A stretch of 64,000 nucleotides of DNA from UBA5066 sp046331465. Its GTDB lineage: Bacteria; Acidobacteriota; Thermoanaerobaculia; UBA5066. The notes under the pieces are model-generated. The model searched no databases, was not told the DNA's origin, and was given only the letters and a program-made list of their open reading frames with translations. Every line of letters starts with the position of its first letter. Position 1 is the first letter of the stretch. A program made the translations under genes and the position numbers. Of the stretch, positions 6,887-14,252 are shown one piece after another. The DNA lies in NCBI GenBank assembly GCA_046331465.1, contig JAXLQV010000002.1, positions 248,001 to 312,000 on the forward strand, in the 5' to 3' direction.

Positions 6887-9800
6887 ATGCGGGCGGGCAT
6901 CGCGCGATGGGCCCTGGCGGCGAGCCTCTTCGCGCTCGTCCTTTCGCCCGGCGCCCGGGGCGAGGAGCGGCTCCTCCTCCCCGGCGTCGCGCGCGCGGAC
7001 GGGGTCGGCGGGAGCCGCTTCGTCTCGACGGCCTGGCTCCACAACCCCTCGGACGCTCCACTCTCCGTCGACCTCTCCCTCGTCGCGGCCTCGGGGCCGG
7101 CGGGGGGCGCGCGCGTCGACCTCGCGCCGCGCGAGACGCGCCGCCTCGACGACCCCGTCGGCTCCCTCTTCGGCCTCGACTCCGGAGCGGGATGCCTCGC
7201 CGCGCGGGCCGATCGCCCGTTCCTCCTCCGTGGCGTCACGGCGAACGTCGCCGACCCGCGCGGCACCTACGGCCTCGCGCTGCCGCCCCTGCGCGAGGCG
7301 GAAGCTCTCCGCCCCGGCGAGACGGGCATCGCCCCGTGGCTCTCGCACACCGCCGCGGCGGGGACCGGCTTCCGGACGAACGTCGCGCTGACGCTCCTCG
7401 CGGCGGGGAGCGAGGCGCTCGTGACGCTCGTCGACGACACCGGCCTCGTGCGGGGAGAGGAGCGCGTCTCGGCCGAGGAGCCGACGTTCTGGCAGCGCTC
7501 CGTCGGCGAGCTCGCCCCCAACCCGGAGATCCCGCTCGGGCGCGTCGAGGTACGCGTCCTGCGGGGCGCCGTCGTCGCCTACGCGGCCGTCGTCGACAAC
7601 GTGACGGGCGACGGGATCCTCGCGCTCGCGAGGCGCCTGGAGTCGCCGCAGGGGCCTCCGTTCGCGCTCCTCCTCGACGGCGCGGCGCGCAGCGGCGGCG
7701 CGAACGGGACCCTCTGGCGGACGGGGCTCCGTCTCGTGAACCCGGGGCTCGTCCCCGTCCCGGCGACGCTCGAGGCCGTCGGCGGCACGGCGCGCGCGAC
7801 CCGCGTCGTGCCGCCGCGCGGAATCCTCGAGGAGGGCGATCTCCTCGGCGCCCTCGGCCTCCCGGAGGGGAGCGCGGGGGCGGTCCGGATCACCGCGCCC
7901 GCGCGCCTCGCGGCGCTCGCCTCGACGCGGAACGTCGACCCGTCGGGCCGGCCGGGGACTTTCGCCGCCTCGCAGGAGCCGTTCGCGGCGGAGGCGTTCC
8001 CCGCGGCGGGCCGGCTCCTCGCGTTCACGGGCCTCTCGGCCGACGGCGGCACGTCGGGCTTCCGGACGAACGTGGCGTTCCTCGGCGGCCCGGCGGGAGG
8101 ACGCGCGAGCCTCGTGCTGCGCGCGGCGGACGGCACGCGCCTCGCCGGGGCGCCCGTCGACGCGGGCCCTTCCGCGTGGTCGCAGAAGCCGCTCGCCGAC
8201 TGGCTCGGCGGCGTCGCCGTCCCGCGCGACGCGACGCTCGAGCTCGAGGTCTCGTCGGGCTCGCTGGACGCCTACGCGAGCGTCATCGACAACGGGACGG
8301 GGGACCCCGTCGTCCTCGCGCCGGCGGGTCTCCCGGGCGGGGCCTGCCCGTGGCCCGCCGCCGCCGCGCTGACGGCGACGCCGGCGCGCGTCACCGCGGG
8401 GGGCGCGGTCACGCTGAGCCTCGCCGGCGCGGGGCTCGGCATTGGGTACCTCGTCCCGGGAGACGTCCCGCTCGGGCCGGGCGGAAGCGTCGCGCTCGTC
8501 CCGGCGACGACGACGACGTGGCGCTGGATCCCGTCGGACGGCTGCGCCGCGGCAGCCCCCGCGCCGGCGACGGTCGAGGTCGTCGCCCCCGCGGGCGCCG
8601 TGATGACGGAGGGGGGCGCGGTCGCGGGCACGCCGAGCGGCGGGAGCACGTCGTACCGCGGCATCCCCTTCGCCGCGTCGACCGCGGGCGCGCTCCGCTG
8701 GCGGCCTCCCGCGCCCCCGGCCCCGTGGAGCGGGGTGCGGGACGCGAGCGCGTTCGGCCCGGTCTGCGCCCAGCTCGACGACGGGGGCGCCCCGATCGGC
8801 TCCGAAGAGTGCCTCTTCCTCAACGTCTGGGCCCCGGCGACTCCCCCGGCGACGCCGCTCCCGGTCCTCGTCTTCGTCCACGGCGGCGGGAACGCCGCGG
8901 GAGCGGGCTCCTACCCGTACTACGACGGGACGGCCTTCGCGGGGAAGGGGCGCGCCGTCGTCGTCACCGCGAACTACCGCCTCTCCTCGTTCGGCTGGCT
9001 CGCGCAGCCGTTCCTCTCCTCGGAGACGAGGCGCGGCGTCTCGGGGAACTACGGCGTCCTCGACCTCCTCGCCGCGCTCCGGTGGGTGAAGCGGAACGCC
9101 GCCGCCTTCGGCGGCGACCCGTCGCGCGTCACGGTCTTCGGCGAGTCGGCCGGCGGCGTGAACGTCTGCACGCTCTTCGCGTCGCCCCTCGCCCGCGGCC
9201 TCTTCGAGCGGGCCCTCGTCGAGAGCGGGGGCTGCGCGCAGAGGCCGCTCGCCGACTTCGTGGCGTTCGGCGACACGGTCACGCAGAGGGCCGGCTGCGC
9301 GGCCTCGCCCGACCCGGCCGCCTGCCTGCGCGCGCTCGGGCCCGCGCAGCTCCTCCTCGCCCTTCCGCCCGTCGTCACGGTCGCCTCCTCGTCGGGGCAG
9401 CTCTGGGGTCCCGCCGTCGACGGTTTCGTCCTCCCCGACTCGCCCGACGTCGCGATGGGGAAGGGGACGCAGAACCGCGTGCCGTTCGCCATCGGCGCGA
9501 ACGCGGACGAGACGGCCCAGGCGGTCCCCGCCGTCGGGAGCGAGGCCGAGTACAAGGCCCTCGTTTCGGCGCAGCTCGGCCTCCTCGCCCCCCTCGTCCT
9601 CGCCCGCTACCCGGCCTCGGCGTACGCGACGCCGCGAAAGGCGTACGTCGCCGTGACGACCGACTCCCGCTTCGTCTGCCCCTCGCGCCGTTTCGCCCGC
9701 GCGGCGGCGAAGGGGGGCTCGCCCGTCTTCCGCTACTTCTTCTCCTACCCGGCGAGCCGCGTCTGGGGGGCCGTCCACGGCATCGAGCTCCCCTTCGTCT

Positions 9801-10048
9801 TCGGGAGCTTCGACGCGATCGCGGGCTACACGCCCGACTCCACGGCGAGGGCCCTCTCCGAGGCGATGAACGCCTCCTGGACCCGCTTCGCGGCGGCCGG
9901 CGACCCGAACGGGCCGGGCCTCGCACCCTGGCCCGCGTACGACCCGGCACGCGACCGGACGCTCGTCTGGGACGCACCCGTCTCGACCGTCGACGGGATC
10001 CGGACGGCCGAGTGCGACTTCTGGGACTCCCTCGTCGCCCCGCCCTGA
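6887..10048 (+). CDS. secreted type-B carboxylesterase with long N-terminal beta-rich repeats
   Basis: The protein has 1053 residues starting at ATG 6887, after GGAGGTGGAG. A signal peptide is clear (WALAASLFALVLSPGARG). Residues about 25-490 consist of roughly four related beta-rich modules of about 115 residues. GFRTNVA and AYAxVxDNxTGD recur in modules 2 and 4. The carboxylesterase domain starts near residue 575 (GTPSGGSTSYRGIPFA) and contains EECLFLNVW, HGGG (oxyanion hole), the nucleophile motif FGESAGG, GANADE and the catalytic His in VHGIELPFVFG. It should hydrolyse esters in the periplasm or outside the cell. The modules may be for surface or glycan binding, but that is inference. The gene runs convergently with nothing and is followed by a separately promoted HD-GYP gene. 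Confidence 0.87.
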   Translation: MRAGIARWALAASLFALVLSPGARGEERLLLPGVARADGVGGSRFVSTAWLHNPSDAPLSVDLSLVAASGPAGGARVDLAPRETRRLDDPVGSLFGLDSGAGCLAARADRPFLLRGVTANVADPRGTYGLALPPLREAEALRPGETGIAPWLSHTAAAGTGFRTNVALTLLAAGSEALVTLVDDTGLVRGEERVSAEEPTFWQRSVGELAPNPEIPLGRVEVRVLRGAVVAYAAVVDNVTGDGILALARRLESPQGPPFALLLDGAARSGGANGTLWRTGLRLVNPGLVPVPATLEAVGGTARATRVVPPRGILEEGDLLGALGLPEGSAGAVRITAPARLAALASTRNVDPSGRPGTFAASQEPFAAEAFPAAGRLLAFTGLSADGGTSGFRTNVAFLGGPAGGRASLVLRAADGTRLAGAPVDAGPSAWSQKPLADWLGGVAVPRDATLELEVSSGSLDAYASVIDNGTGDPVVLAPAGLPGGACPWPAAAALTATPARVTAGGAVTLSLAGAGLGIGYLVPGDVPLGPGGSVALVPATTTTWRWIPSDGCAAAAPAPATVEVVAPAGAVMTEGGAVAGTPSGGSTSYRGIPFAASTAGALRWRPPAPPAPWSGVRDASAFGPVCAQLDDGGAPIGSEECLFLNVWAPATPPATPLPVLVFVHGGGNAAGAGSYPYYDGTAFAGKGRAVVVTANYRLSSFGWLAQPFLSSETRRGVSGNYGVLDLLAALRWVKRNAAAFGGDPSRVTVFGESAGGVNVCTLFASPLARGLFERALVESGGCAQRPLADFVAFGDTVTQRAGCAASPDPAACLRALGPAQLLLALPPVVTVASSSGQLWGPAVDGFVLPDSPDVAMGKGTQNRVPFAIGANADETAQAVPAVGSEAEYKALVSAQLGLLAPLVLARYPASAYATPRKAYVAVTTDSRFVCPSRRFARAAAKGGSPVFRYFFSYPASRVWGAVHGIELPFVFGSFDAIAGYTPDSTARALSEAMNASWTRFAAAGDPNGPGLAPWPAYDPARDRTLVWDAPVSTVDGIRTAECDFWDSLVAPP

Positions 10049-10059
10049 CGGCGCGCTCC

Positions 10060-10089
10060 TTGACCCGGGTCTACCGGATTCGCTACGGT
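10060..10089 (+). promoter_or_regulatory. sigma70-like promoter for the HD-GYP gene
   Basis: The sequence TTGACC (10060-10065) is followed after 18 bases by TACGGT (10084-10089). The GTG start codon of the HD-GYP gene is only 15 bases further on, so the 5' leader would be very short. The pattern matches the clearer promoter in front of the tRNA gene at 59028-59056. Confidence 0.45.
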
Positions 10090-10104
10090 GGCCCCGGGGC
10101 GCTC

Positions 10105-10791
10105 GTGACGGAACGGAGAAACAGACCCGGCGGCCGGAGGGAGTCCGACGAGGAGCGGTCGCGCGACGTGGAGGCGGCCGGGGCGGAGGTGATCCTCCGC
10201 GCCTACGAGGCGACGCTCGAGGGGTGGATCCGGGCCCTCGACCTGCGCGACGGCGAGACCGAGGGGCACAGCCGCCGCGTCGTCCACCTGACCGTCCAGC
10301 TCGCCACCGAGCTCGGCGTCTGCGCCGAGCAGCTCCCCCACATCCGGCGAGGGGCGCTCCTCCACGACGTCGGGAAGATGGCCCTCCCGGACTCGGTCCT
10401 CCTCAAGGCGGGCGAGCTCGACGACGAGGAGCAGGCGCTCATGCGGCGTCACCCCGAGCACGCCTGGGAGATGCTGAGGGGGATCGACTTCCTCCGGCCC
10501 GCGCTCGACATACCTCTCTGCCACCACGAGCGCTGGGACGGGACGGGCTACCCGCGCGGCCTGAAGGCGGAAGAGATCCCGTTCTCCGCGCGACTCTTCG
10601 CCGTCGTCGACGTCTGGGACGCCCTCCGCTACGACCGCGCCTACCGTTCCGCCTGGCCGGCGGAGAAGGTGAAGGAGCACCTCGCCGAGGGCGCCGGAAC
10701 GCACTTCGACCCGACGGTCGTGCCGGTCTTCCTCCGGATCCTCGCGCGCGACGGCGAGCCCGTCTTCGCCGACCCGGCGAACGGCCGCTGA
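10105..10791 (+). CDS. HD-GYP domain cyclic-di-GMP phosphodiesterase
   Basis: The protein has 228 residues from GTG 10105. The HD domain spans nearly the whole protein after a short basic, disordered N-terminus: EGHSRRVVHLT, the HD pair in LLHDVGKMALPD, RRHPEHAWEML, CHHERWDGTGYPRGL (the GYP signature) and VVDVWDALRYDRAYR. These are the metal ligands of HD-GYP enzymes, which hydrolyse cyclic di-GMP. There is no receiver or membrane domain, so the enzyme is a free cytosolic phosphodiesterase or takes input from a partner. Two GGDEF sensors lie about 30 kb away. The start was chosen because no ATG fits and a promoter lies just upstream. Confidence 0.87.
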   Translation: MTERRNRPGGRRESDEERSRDVEAAGAEVILRAYEATLEGWIRALDLRDGETEGHSRRVVHLTVQLATELGVCAEQLPHIRRGALLHDVGKMALPDSVLLKAGELDDEEQALMRRHPEHAWEMLRGIDFLRPALDIPLCHHERWDGTGYPRGLKAEEIPFSARLFAVVDVWDALRYDRAYRSAWPAEKVKEHLAEGAGTHFDPTVVPVFLRILARDGEPVFADPANGR

Positions 10792-10812
10792 GGCGCGGTC
10801 GCGCGGCGTTCG

Positions 10813-11595
10813 CTACCGCGGCGCGTTCTTCTCCCACGTCCCGTAGACCGGGTTCGGGAGCGCGAAGAAGCGTACGCCGAAGTCGGCGAAGGCCGCCTCG
10901 TCCCGCTCGCGGAGCGACTGGCTCTGGTCGGGGAAGTCCTGGATGTTGTCGCCGACCCAGACGAGGAGCTTCACGGGAGCGGCGCCGGGAAGGGCCGTTC
11001 CCGCCTCGATCGCCTTCCAGCGCCCTTCCTTCCGGTCGCCGCCGTCGTCGGCGCGGCAGACGAGGAGGTCGTAGGGGAGGCGCGCCGTCACGAGGTTCGC
11101 GGCGACGTCGGCGCAGAGCGACTGCGCCGTGTTCGTCACGACGGCGACGCGCCCGCCGAGCTTCCTCACGCCGGCGAGGAACGTCGCGGCGCCCGGCACG
11201 GCGGTCCGCTCCCTCCGCGCCACCCACGCCTTCCAGGCGGCGTCCGAATGGACCTCGCCCTTCCGCTGGAGCTCGACCTCGTAGGCGGAGTTGTCGAGGA
11301 TCGTCTCGTCGGCGTCGACCGAGACGCCCCAGCTGCCCGCGGGCTGCCCGGCCGAGAGCTTCTCCGCCGCCGCGAGCGCGGCGCGGTAGGTCTCGATCGT
11401 GATCGCGCGGTACTCGGCAGAGCTGCGGAGCCAGTGGAGCTCGTCCGTCGGGGCGCCGGCCGGCTTCGCCGTGCCCGAGATCCCCGTCGGGCCGGCGACC
11501 GGTCTCGGAGCGGTCGTGGCGGGAGCGCAGCAGAGGCTCGCGAGCGGCAGGACGAGGAGGAGGGCGACGCGGGGCCGAGCGAGGGTCTTCTTCAT
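10813..11595 (-). CDS. HAD-family acid phosphatase, e(P4)/class B-like
   Basis: This is a 260-residue exported protein. The N-terminus is basic, then hydrophobic (PRVALLLVLPLASLCCAP), and could be a lipoprotein signal although the lipobox is not canonical. The HAD motif I is VDADETILDN (Asp94 and Asp96), typical of the 5'-nucleotidase e(P4)/acid phosphatase group. Motif II is VVTNTAQ, a Lys lies in the GGDRKEGRW segment, and motif IV is VGDNIQDF. The enzyme should remove phosphate from nucleotides or other monoesters at the cell surface or in the periplasm. It is convergent with the HD-GYP gene. Substrate specificity cannot be read from the sequence. Confidence 0.85.
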   Translation of the reverse strand: MKKTLARPRVALLLVLPLASLCCAPATTAPRPVAGPTGISGTAKPAGAPTDELHWLRSSAEYRAITIETYRAALAAAEKLSAGQPAGSWGVSVDADETILDNSAYEVELQRKGEVHSDAAWKAWVARRERTAVPGAATFLAGVRKLGGRVAVVTNTAQSLCADVAANLVTARLPYDLLVCRADDGGDRKEGRWKAIEAGTALPGAAPVKLLVWVGDNIQDFPDQSQSLRERDEAAFADFGVRFFALPNPVYGTWEKNAPR

Positions 11596-11688
11596 CGTGG
11601 AGCGAGGAGTGTAGCCGCGAGGGGCCGTCGCCGCACTTCTCCCGCGGCTGCGCTTGAATCGGCGCGCCCGAGGGGCGATCGTTCCCCC

Positions 11689-13527
11689 GTGAGGCGCGCG
11701 CTCCTCCTCGCCCTGCTCGTCCCCGGCCTCGCGCCGGCGGCCGGGGTGGTCGGCAACGGGACCCCCGCCTCCTGCAGCGAGGCGGCGCTCGACGCGGCGC
11801 TCGCGGGCGGCGGGGCCGTCACGTTCTCGTGCGGCGGCCCGGTGACGATCCCGATCACGTCGACGAAGGCGATCTCGGCCGCGACGTCGACGGACGTCGA
11901 CGGCGGCGGGCTCGTGACGCTCGACGGCCGGGACGCCGTCCGGATCTTCTCCGTCGAGTACCAGCGGCAGCTCTCCGTCCGGAACCTGACGCTCCGCCGC
12001 GGGCGCGCGGCAGACTACGGCGCCGCGATCCGGAGCGCGTTCCACGAGCGCGGGACGGCCGCCGTGGCGGTGCAGAACGTCCGCTTCGAGGACAACGTCT
12101 GCACGCAGGCGGGCGACGACGTCGGCGGCGGGGCGATCTACCTCCTCGGGGGCGTCTCGACGGTCGACGGGAGCACGTTCCTGCGGAACGTCGGCGGGAA
12201 CGGTGGCGCGATCGGCTACCTCGGCGGCGACGGGACCGGGCCCGCGAACGGTCTCGCGATCCGCGACTCCGTCTTCGCCGGCAACGCGACGCAGGCGCGC
12301 GTCTCGAGCTACGGCGCGACGGGCGGAGCCCTCTACGTCGACGGCGCCGGCGACGGCGAGGTCCGCGTCGAGCGCTGCTCCTTCCGCGACAACGTCGCCT
12401 GGGCGGGGGGCGCGATCCACTCGGTGATGTACCAGAGCCCGCAGGCGCTCGTCGTCGCCGACTCGACGTTCCTCGAGAACGTCGCGACGGGAGGGAACGG
12501 CGGCGCGGTCTACCACCAGGACGGCGCCTTCACGTTCACCGGCTCGCTCGTCGCCGGGAACCGGGCCTTCTCGCAGGGAGGCGGCCTCTGGCTCTATCAC
12601 CCCACCTCCGCGGCGATCACGAACGTCACGTTCACCGCGAACCGGGCCGAGGGGGCCGTCGCGCCCTCGGGCTACGCGATCGGCGGCGGCTTCTCGATCT
12701 ACCCTGCGGGCGCGAACGTCACGCTCGCCCACCTCACCGTCTCGCACAACCACGCGGGGTGGACGGGCGGCGGCATCACGGTCGCCGCGCCCGCGTCGAA
12801 CGTCACGATCCGCGCCTCCGTCGTCGCCTGGAACACGGCCGCGAACGGCGGGAACCCGTGGAACATCGGGAAGAACTGCGATGTCGGGTCGCCGCCGATG
12901 ACGAACGGCGGCGACGTGATCGAGTACCCGCAGCGGAACCTGAACGACGGCAACGACGAGAACTGCGTCGCCGTGCCGGTCGTCGCCGACCCGCTGCTCG
13001 GGCCGCTCGCGGACCACGGCGGCCTCGTCGAGACGGTCTCGCTCCTCCCGGGGAGCCCCGCGGTCGACGCGGCCTTCGCCGGCTGCGCCTCTTCCGTCGA
13101 CGCCCGTGGCGCGGCGCGCCCCGCGGGCGTCCGCTGCGACGTCGGCTCCTTCGAGGGGACCGAGGCTCCCGCGGGCTTCTTCCCCGTCACCCCCTGCCGA
13201 GTCCTCGACACGCGCCTCGGGTCCGCCACGCCCGTCGCGGCGAACGGGACGCTCGGCTTCGACGCGGCCGGGACGTGCGGCGTCCCCGCGGACGCCCGCG
13301 CCCTCACGGTGAACCTGACGGCCGTCGCGCCCGCTGCGGACGGCGTCCTCCGCCTCTTCGGCGCGGGAGGGCCGACGCCGGTCGCGCAGGTCCTCGCCTT
13401 CCGGGCGGGGCGGACGCGCGCCTCGGCCGCCTTCGCCGTCCCGGGCGCGCTCGGGAGGCTCACGGTGAGGAACGACTCGGCCCGGGCCGTCCACGTCGTC
13501 CTCGACGTGTCGGGCTTCTTCCGCTGA
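11689..13527 (+). CDS. secreted parallel beta-helix protein (choice-of-anchor Q / polymorphic OMP-like repeats)
   Basis: The protein has 612 residues from GTG 11689, which gives a proper signal peptide (RRALLLALLVPGLAPAAG). Residues about 20-430 form a right-handed beta-helix with many GGAI, GGA(V/L) and FxxN repeats, as in polymorphic membrane protein and pectin-lyase-like surface proteins. A PLLGPLADHGGLVET segment near 440 is the usual end of the 'choice-of-anchor Q' domain. The C-terminal 115 residues begin with FFPVTPCRVLDTRLG and end DVSGFFR, a beta-sandwich seen at the end of many acidobacterial secreted proteins. No catalytic residues are evident. It is likely a cell-surface or secreted adhesin or glycan-binding protein. 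Confidence 0.8.
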   Translation: MRRALLLALLVPGLAPAAGVVGNGTPASCSEAALDAALAGGGAVTFSCGGPVTIPITSTKAISAATSTDVDGGGLVTLDGRDAVRIFSVEYQRQLSVRNLTLRRGRAADYGAAIRSAFHERGTAAVAVQNVRFEDNVCTQAGDDVGGGAIYLLGGVSTVDGSTFLRNVGGNGGAIGYLGGDGTGPANGLAIRDSVFAGNATQARVSSYGATGGALYVDGAGDGEVRVERCSFRDNVAWAGGAIHSVMYQSPQALVVADSTFLENVATGGNGGAVYHQDGAFTFTGSLVAGNRAFSQGGGLWLYHPTSAAITNVTFTANRAEGAVAPSGYAIGGGFSIYPAGANVTLAHLTVSHNHAGWTGGGITVAAPASNVTIRASVVAWNTAANGGNPWNIGKNCDVGSPPMTNGGDVIEYPQRNLNDGNDENCVAVPVVADPLLGPLADHGGLVETVSLLPGSPAVDAAFAGCASSVDARGAARPAGVRCDVGSFEGTEAPAGFFPVTPCRVLDTRLGSATPVAANGTLGFDAAGTCGVPADARALTVNLTAVAPAADGVLRLFGAGGPTPVAQVLAFRAGRTRASAAFAVPGALGRLTVRNDSARAVHVVLDVSGFFR

Positions 13528-13541
13528 GCGCGGCCCGCTCC

Positions 13542-13570
13542 TTGACGGCCCCCGTCGGGGGGGACGAGCA
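13542..13570 (+). promoter_or_regulatory. possible promoter for the envelope ABC operon
   Basis: TTGACG at 13542-13547 is followed at 17-18 bases by a weak minus-10 (CGAGCA or GAGCAT). The ATG of the ATPase gene at 13578 is 7-8 bases further, which would make a leaderless transcript. The CTCCTTGAC context is shared with the promoter at 10060. The weak minus-10 lowers confidence. Confidence 0.3.
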
Positions 13571-13577
13571 TCCCCCG

Positions 13578-14252
13578 ATGCTCCAGCTGAAGGACGTCCG
13601 CAAGGTCTACGACGGGAAGGCGCGCGTCGTCGCTCTCGACGGCGTGACGCTCGGGATCGGCGCCGGCGAGATGGTCGCCGTCATGGGGCCGTCGGGCTCG
13701 GGGAAGTCGACGCTCCTGAACCTGATGGGCGGCCTCGACGTCCCGACGTCGGGCGCGCTCCTCGTCGCCGGGGAGGACCTCGCGACGAAGAGTGAGGAGG
13801 AGCGGTCGCTCTTCCGGCGGACCCACGTCTCCTACGTCTTCCAGGCCTACCACCTGATGCCGACGCTCTCGGCCGCGCAGAACGTCGAGCTGCCGCTCCA
13901 CCTCGCGGGGAGGCCGGCGGCGGAGGCGCGCGCGAGGGCGGCGAAGGCGCTCGAGGAGGTCGGCCTCGCCGCCCGGACGACGCACCTCCCCGACGAGCTC
14001 TCGGGAGGGGAGCGCCAGCGCGTCGCCATCGCGCGGGCGCTCGTCACCGGGGCGCCGCTCCTGCTCGCCGACGAGCCGACCGGAAACCTCGACACGGCGC
14101 GCGGCGAGGAGATCCTCGGGCTCCTGAAGACGATCCACGCGGGGAAGGGGACGACGATCGTCATGGTGACGCACGACCCGCACGCCGCCGCGGCCTGCGA
14201 GAGGGTCGTGAGGTTCCGCGACGGGCGCGTCGTGGAGGACACCCGCGGTTGA
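13578..14252 (+). CDS. ABC transporter ATP-binding protein, LolD/MacB type
   Basis: The protein has 224 residues. It has Walker A (GPSGSGKS), Q-loop (FQAYHLMPTLSA), the signature LSGGERQR, Walker B (LLLADEPTGNLD) and the H-loop (VTHDPHA). The phrase DEPTGNLD is typical of the LolD/MacB/FtsE group, which powers extraction or mechanotransmission rather than classical import. The last codons overlap the start of the permease gene by four bases (TTGA), so translation is coupled. Together with the permease, the LolA-like protein and the outer-membrane barrel downstream it forms a likely inner-to-outer-membrane transport operon. Confidence 0.92.
   Translation: MLQLKDVRKVYDGKARVVALDGVTLGIGAGEMVAVMGPSGSGKSTLLNLMGGLDVPTSGALLVAGEDLATKSEEERSLFRRTHVSYVFQAYHLMPTLSAAQNVELPLHLAGRPAAEARARAAKALEEVGLAARTTHLPDELSGGERQRVAIARALVTGAPLLLADEPTGNLDTARGEEILGLLKTIHAGKGTTIVMVTHDPHAAAACERVVRFRDGRVVEDTRG

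Noticed and set aside
6797..9778. A 993-residue open frame opposite the carboxylesterase gene
   Set aside because: The protein is an Arg/Gly/Asp-rich low-complexity string typical of GC-rich antisense frames, while the plus strand has a signal peptide and complete esterase motifs.
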